From assembly GCF_029887935.1 (NCBI RefSeq), contig NZ_JARXRO010000014.1:423935-487934 (forward strand): a stretch of DNA of 64,000 bases, in the 5' to 3' direction. Under the pieces are notes generated by a model. It was not told where the DNA came from and did not search any database. It was given only the letters and a program-made list of their open reading frames with translations. Positions within the stretch are counted from its first letter, which is position 1. Each line of letters opens with the position of its first letter. The DNA comes from Luteimonas kalidii. GTDB taxonomy: Bacteria; Pseudomonadota; Gammaproteobacteria; Xanthomonadales; Xanthomonadaceae. This document shows positions 63,978 through 64,000 of the stretch, piece after piece. Both the position numbers and the translations under genes were made by a program.

Positions 63978-64000
63978 GGTCGCTCCACAGACGACGGCCC

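Overview
This 64 kb, very GC-rich and gene-dense window reads as chromosomal DNA of a gammaproteobacterium of the family Lysobacteraceae (Xanthomonadaceae), of the Lysobacter / Luteimonas / Xanthomonas kind. The reasons are the 1659-residue NAD-dependent glutamate dehydrogenase, the split methionine synthase behind an ArsR-methyltransferase regulator, the rpsF-rpsR-rplI-dnaB block, the kynurenine/3-hydroxyanthranilate operon, and the GntR(YtrA)-ABC operon with its operator. I find no rRNA or tRNA gene, CRISPR array, transposase, integrase or prophage gene. I annotate 54 protein-coding genes; genus and species cannot be fixed from this sequence alone.

Layout. (1) 0.3-7.8 kb: an OmpA-type lipoprotein, a DNA photolyase, an unassigned 281-residue protein, dnaB, and the ribosomal operon rpsF-rpsR-rplI, with an inverted pair of REP-like repeats between dnaB and rplI; an IscA-type protein follows. 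(2) 7.9-12.2 kb: asnS and a run of small co-directional genes ending in an atypical SDR and endonuclease VIII. (3) 12.2-19.0 kb: a seven-gene, largely overlapping operon for oxidative catabolism of kynurenine through 3-hydroxyanthranilate to 4-oxalocrotonate: aldehyde dehydrogenase, carbonic anhydrase, RidA-type 2-aminomuconate deaminase, 3-hydroxyanthranilate dioxygenase, ACMS decarboxylase, kynureninase, kynurenine monooxygenase. (4) 19.0-33.0 kb: exonuclease I, DUF2461 and DUF2939 proteins, a Fur-box-controlled TonB-dependent receptor, a 5'-nucleotidase, NAD kinase, glutamate dehydrogenase and an acyl-CoA dehydrogenase. (5) 33.2-38.1 kb: a methionine-cycle operon (SahR-like regulator, two-part MetH). 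(6) 38.1-42.8 kb, minus strand: DUF2058 protein, slyX, ugd, two FKBP isomerases, a secreted glutathione-peroxidase homologue. (7) 42.9-45.8 kb: a YtrA-type GntR/ABC operon behind a GGTG-N16-CACC operator. (8) 46-48 kb: a DUF2884-like lipoprotein and a secreted protein with eight GSGD repeats. (9) 48-54.5 kb: fumC, then purB and four tightly packed genes (VOC protein, subclass B3 metallo-beta-lactamase, RoxA-type oxygenase, GNAT fusion). (10) 54.6-64 kb: sucA-sucB-lpdA, a small exported protein coupled to a LOG-family gene, an AcuI-type reductase, a PilH-like response regulator and a CbpA-type DnaJ protein.

Many genes overlap by four bases (ATGA or GTGA), implying translational coupling. Central carbon and nitrogen metabolism dominates: the kynurenine operon and glutamate dehydrogenase feed the TCA-cycle genes fumC and sucAB-lpd. 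I do not see a clear-cut new defence or mobile system. The most unusual items are the carbonic anhydrase inside the kynurenine operon, the GSGD solenoid protein, the near-perfect 28-bp operator covering the ribosome binding site of the sahR-like gene, enzymes with altered catalytic residues (SDR, glutathione peroxidase), and two families of dispersed intergenic repeats.
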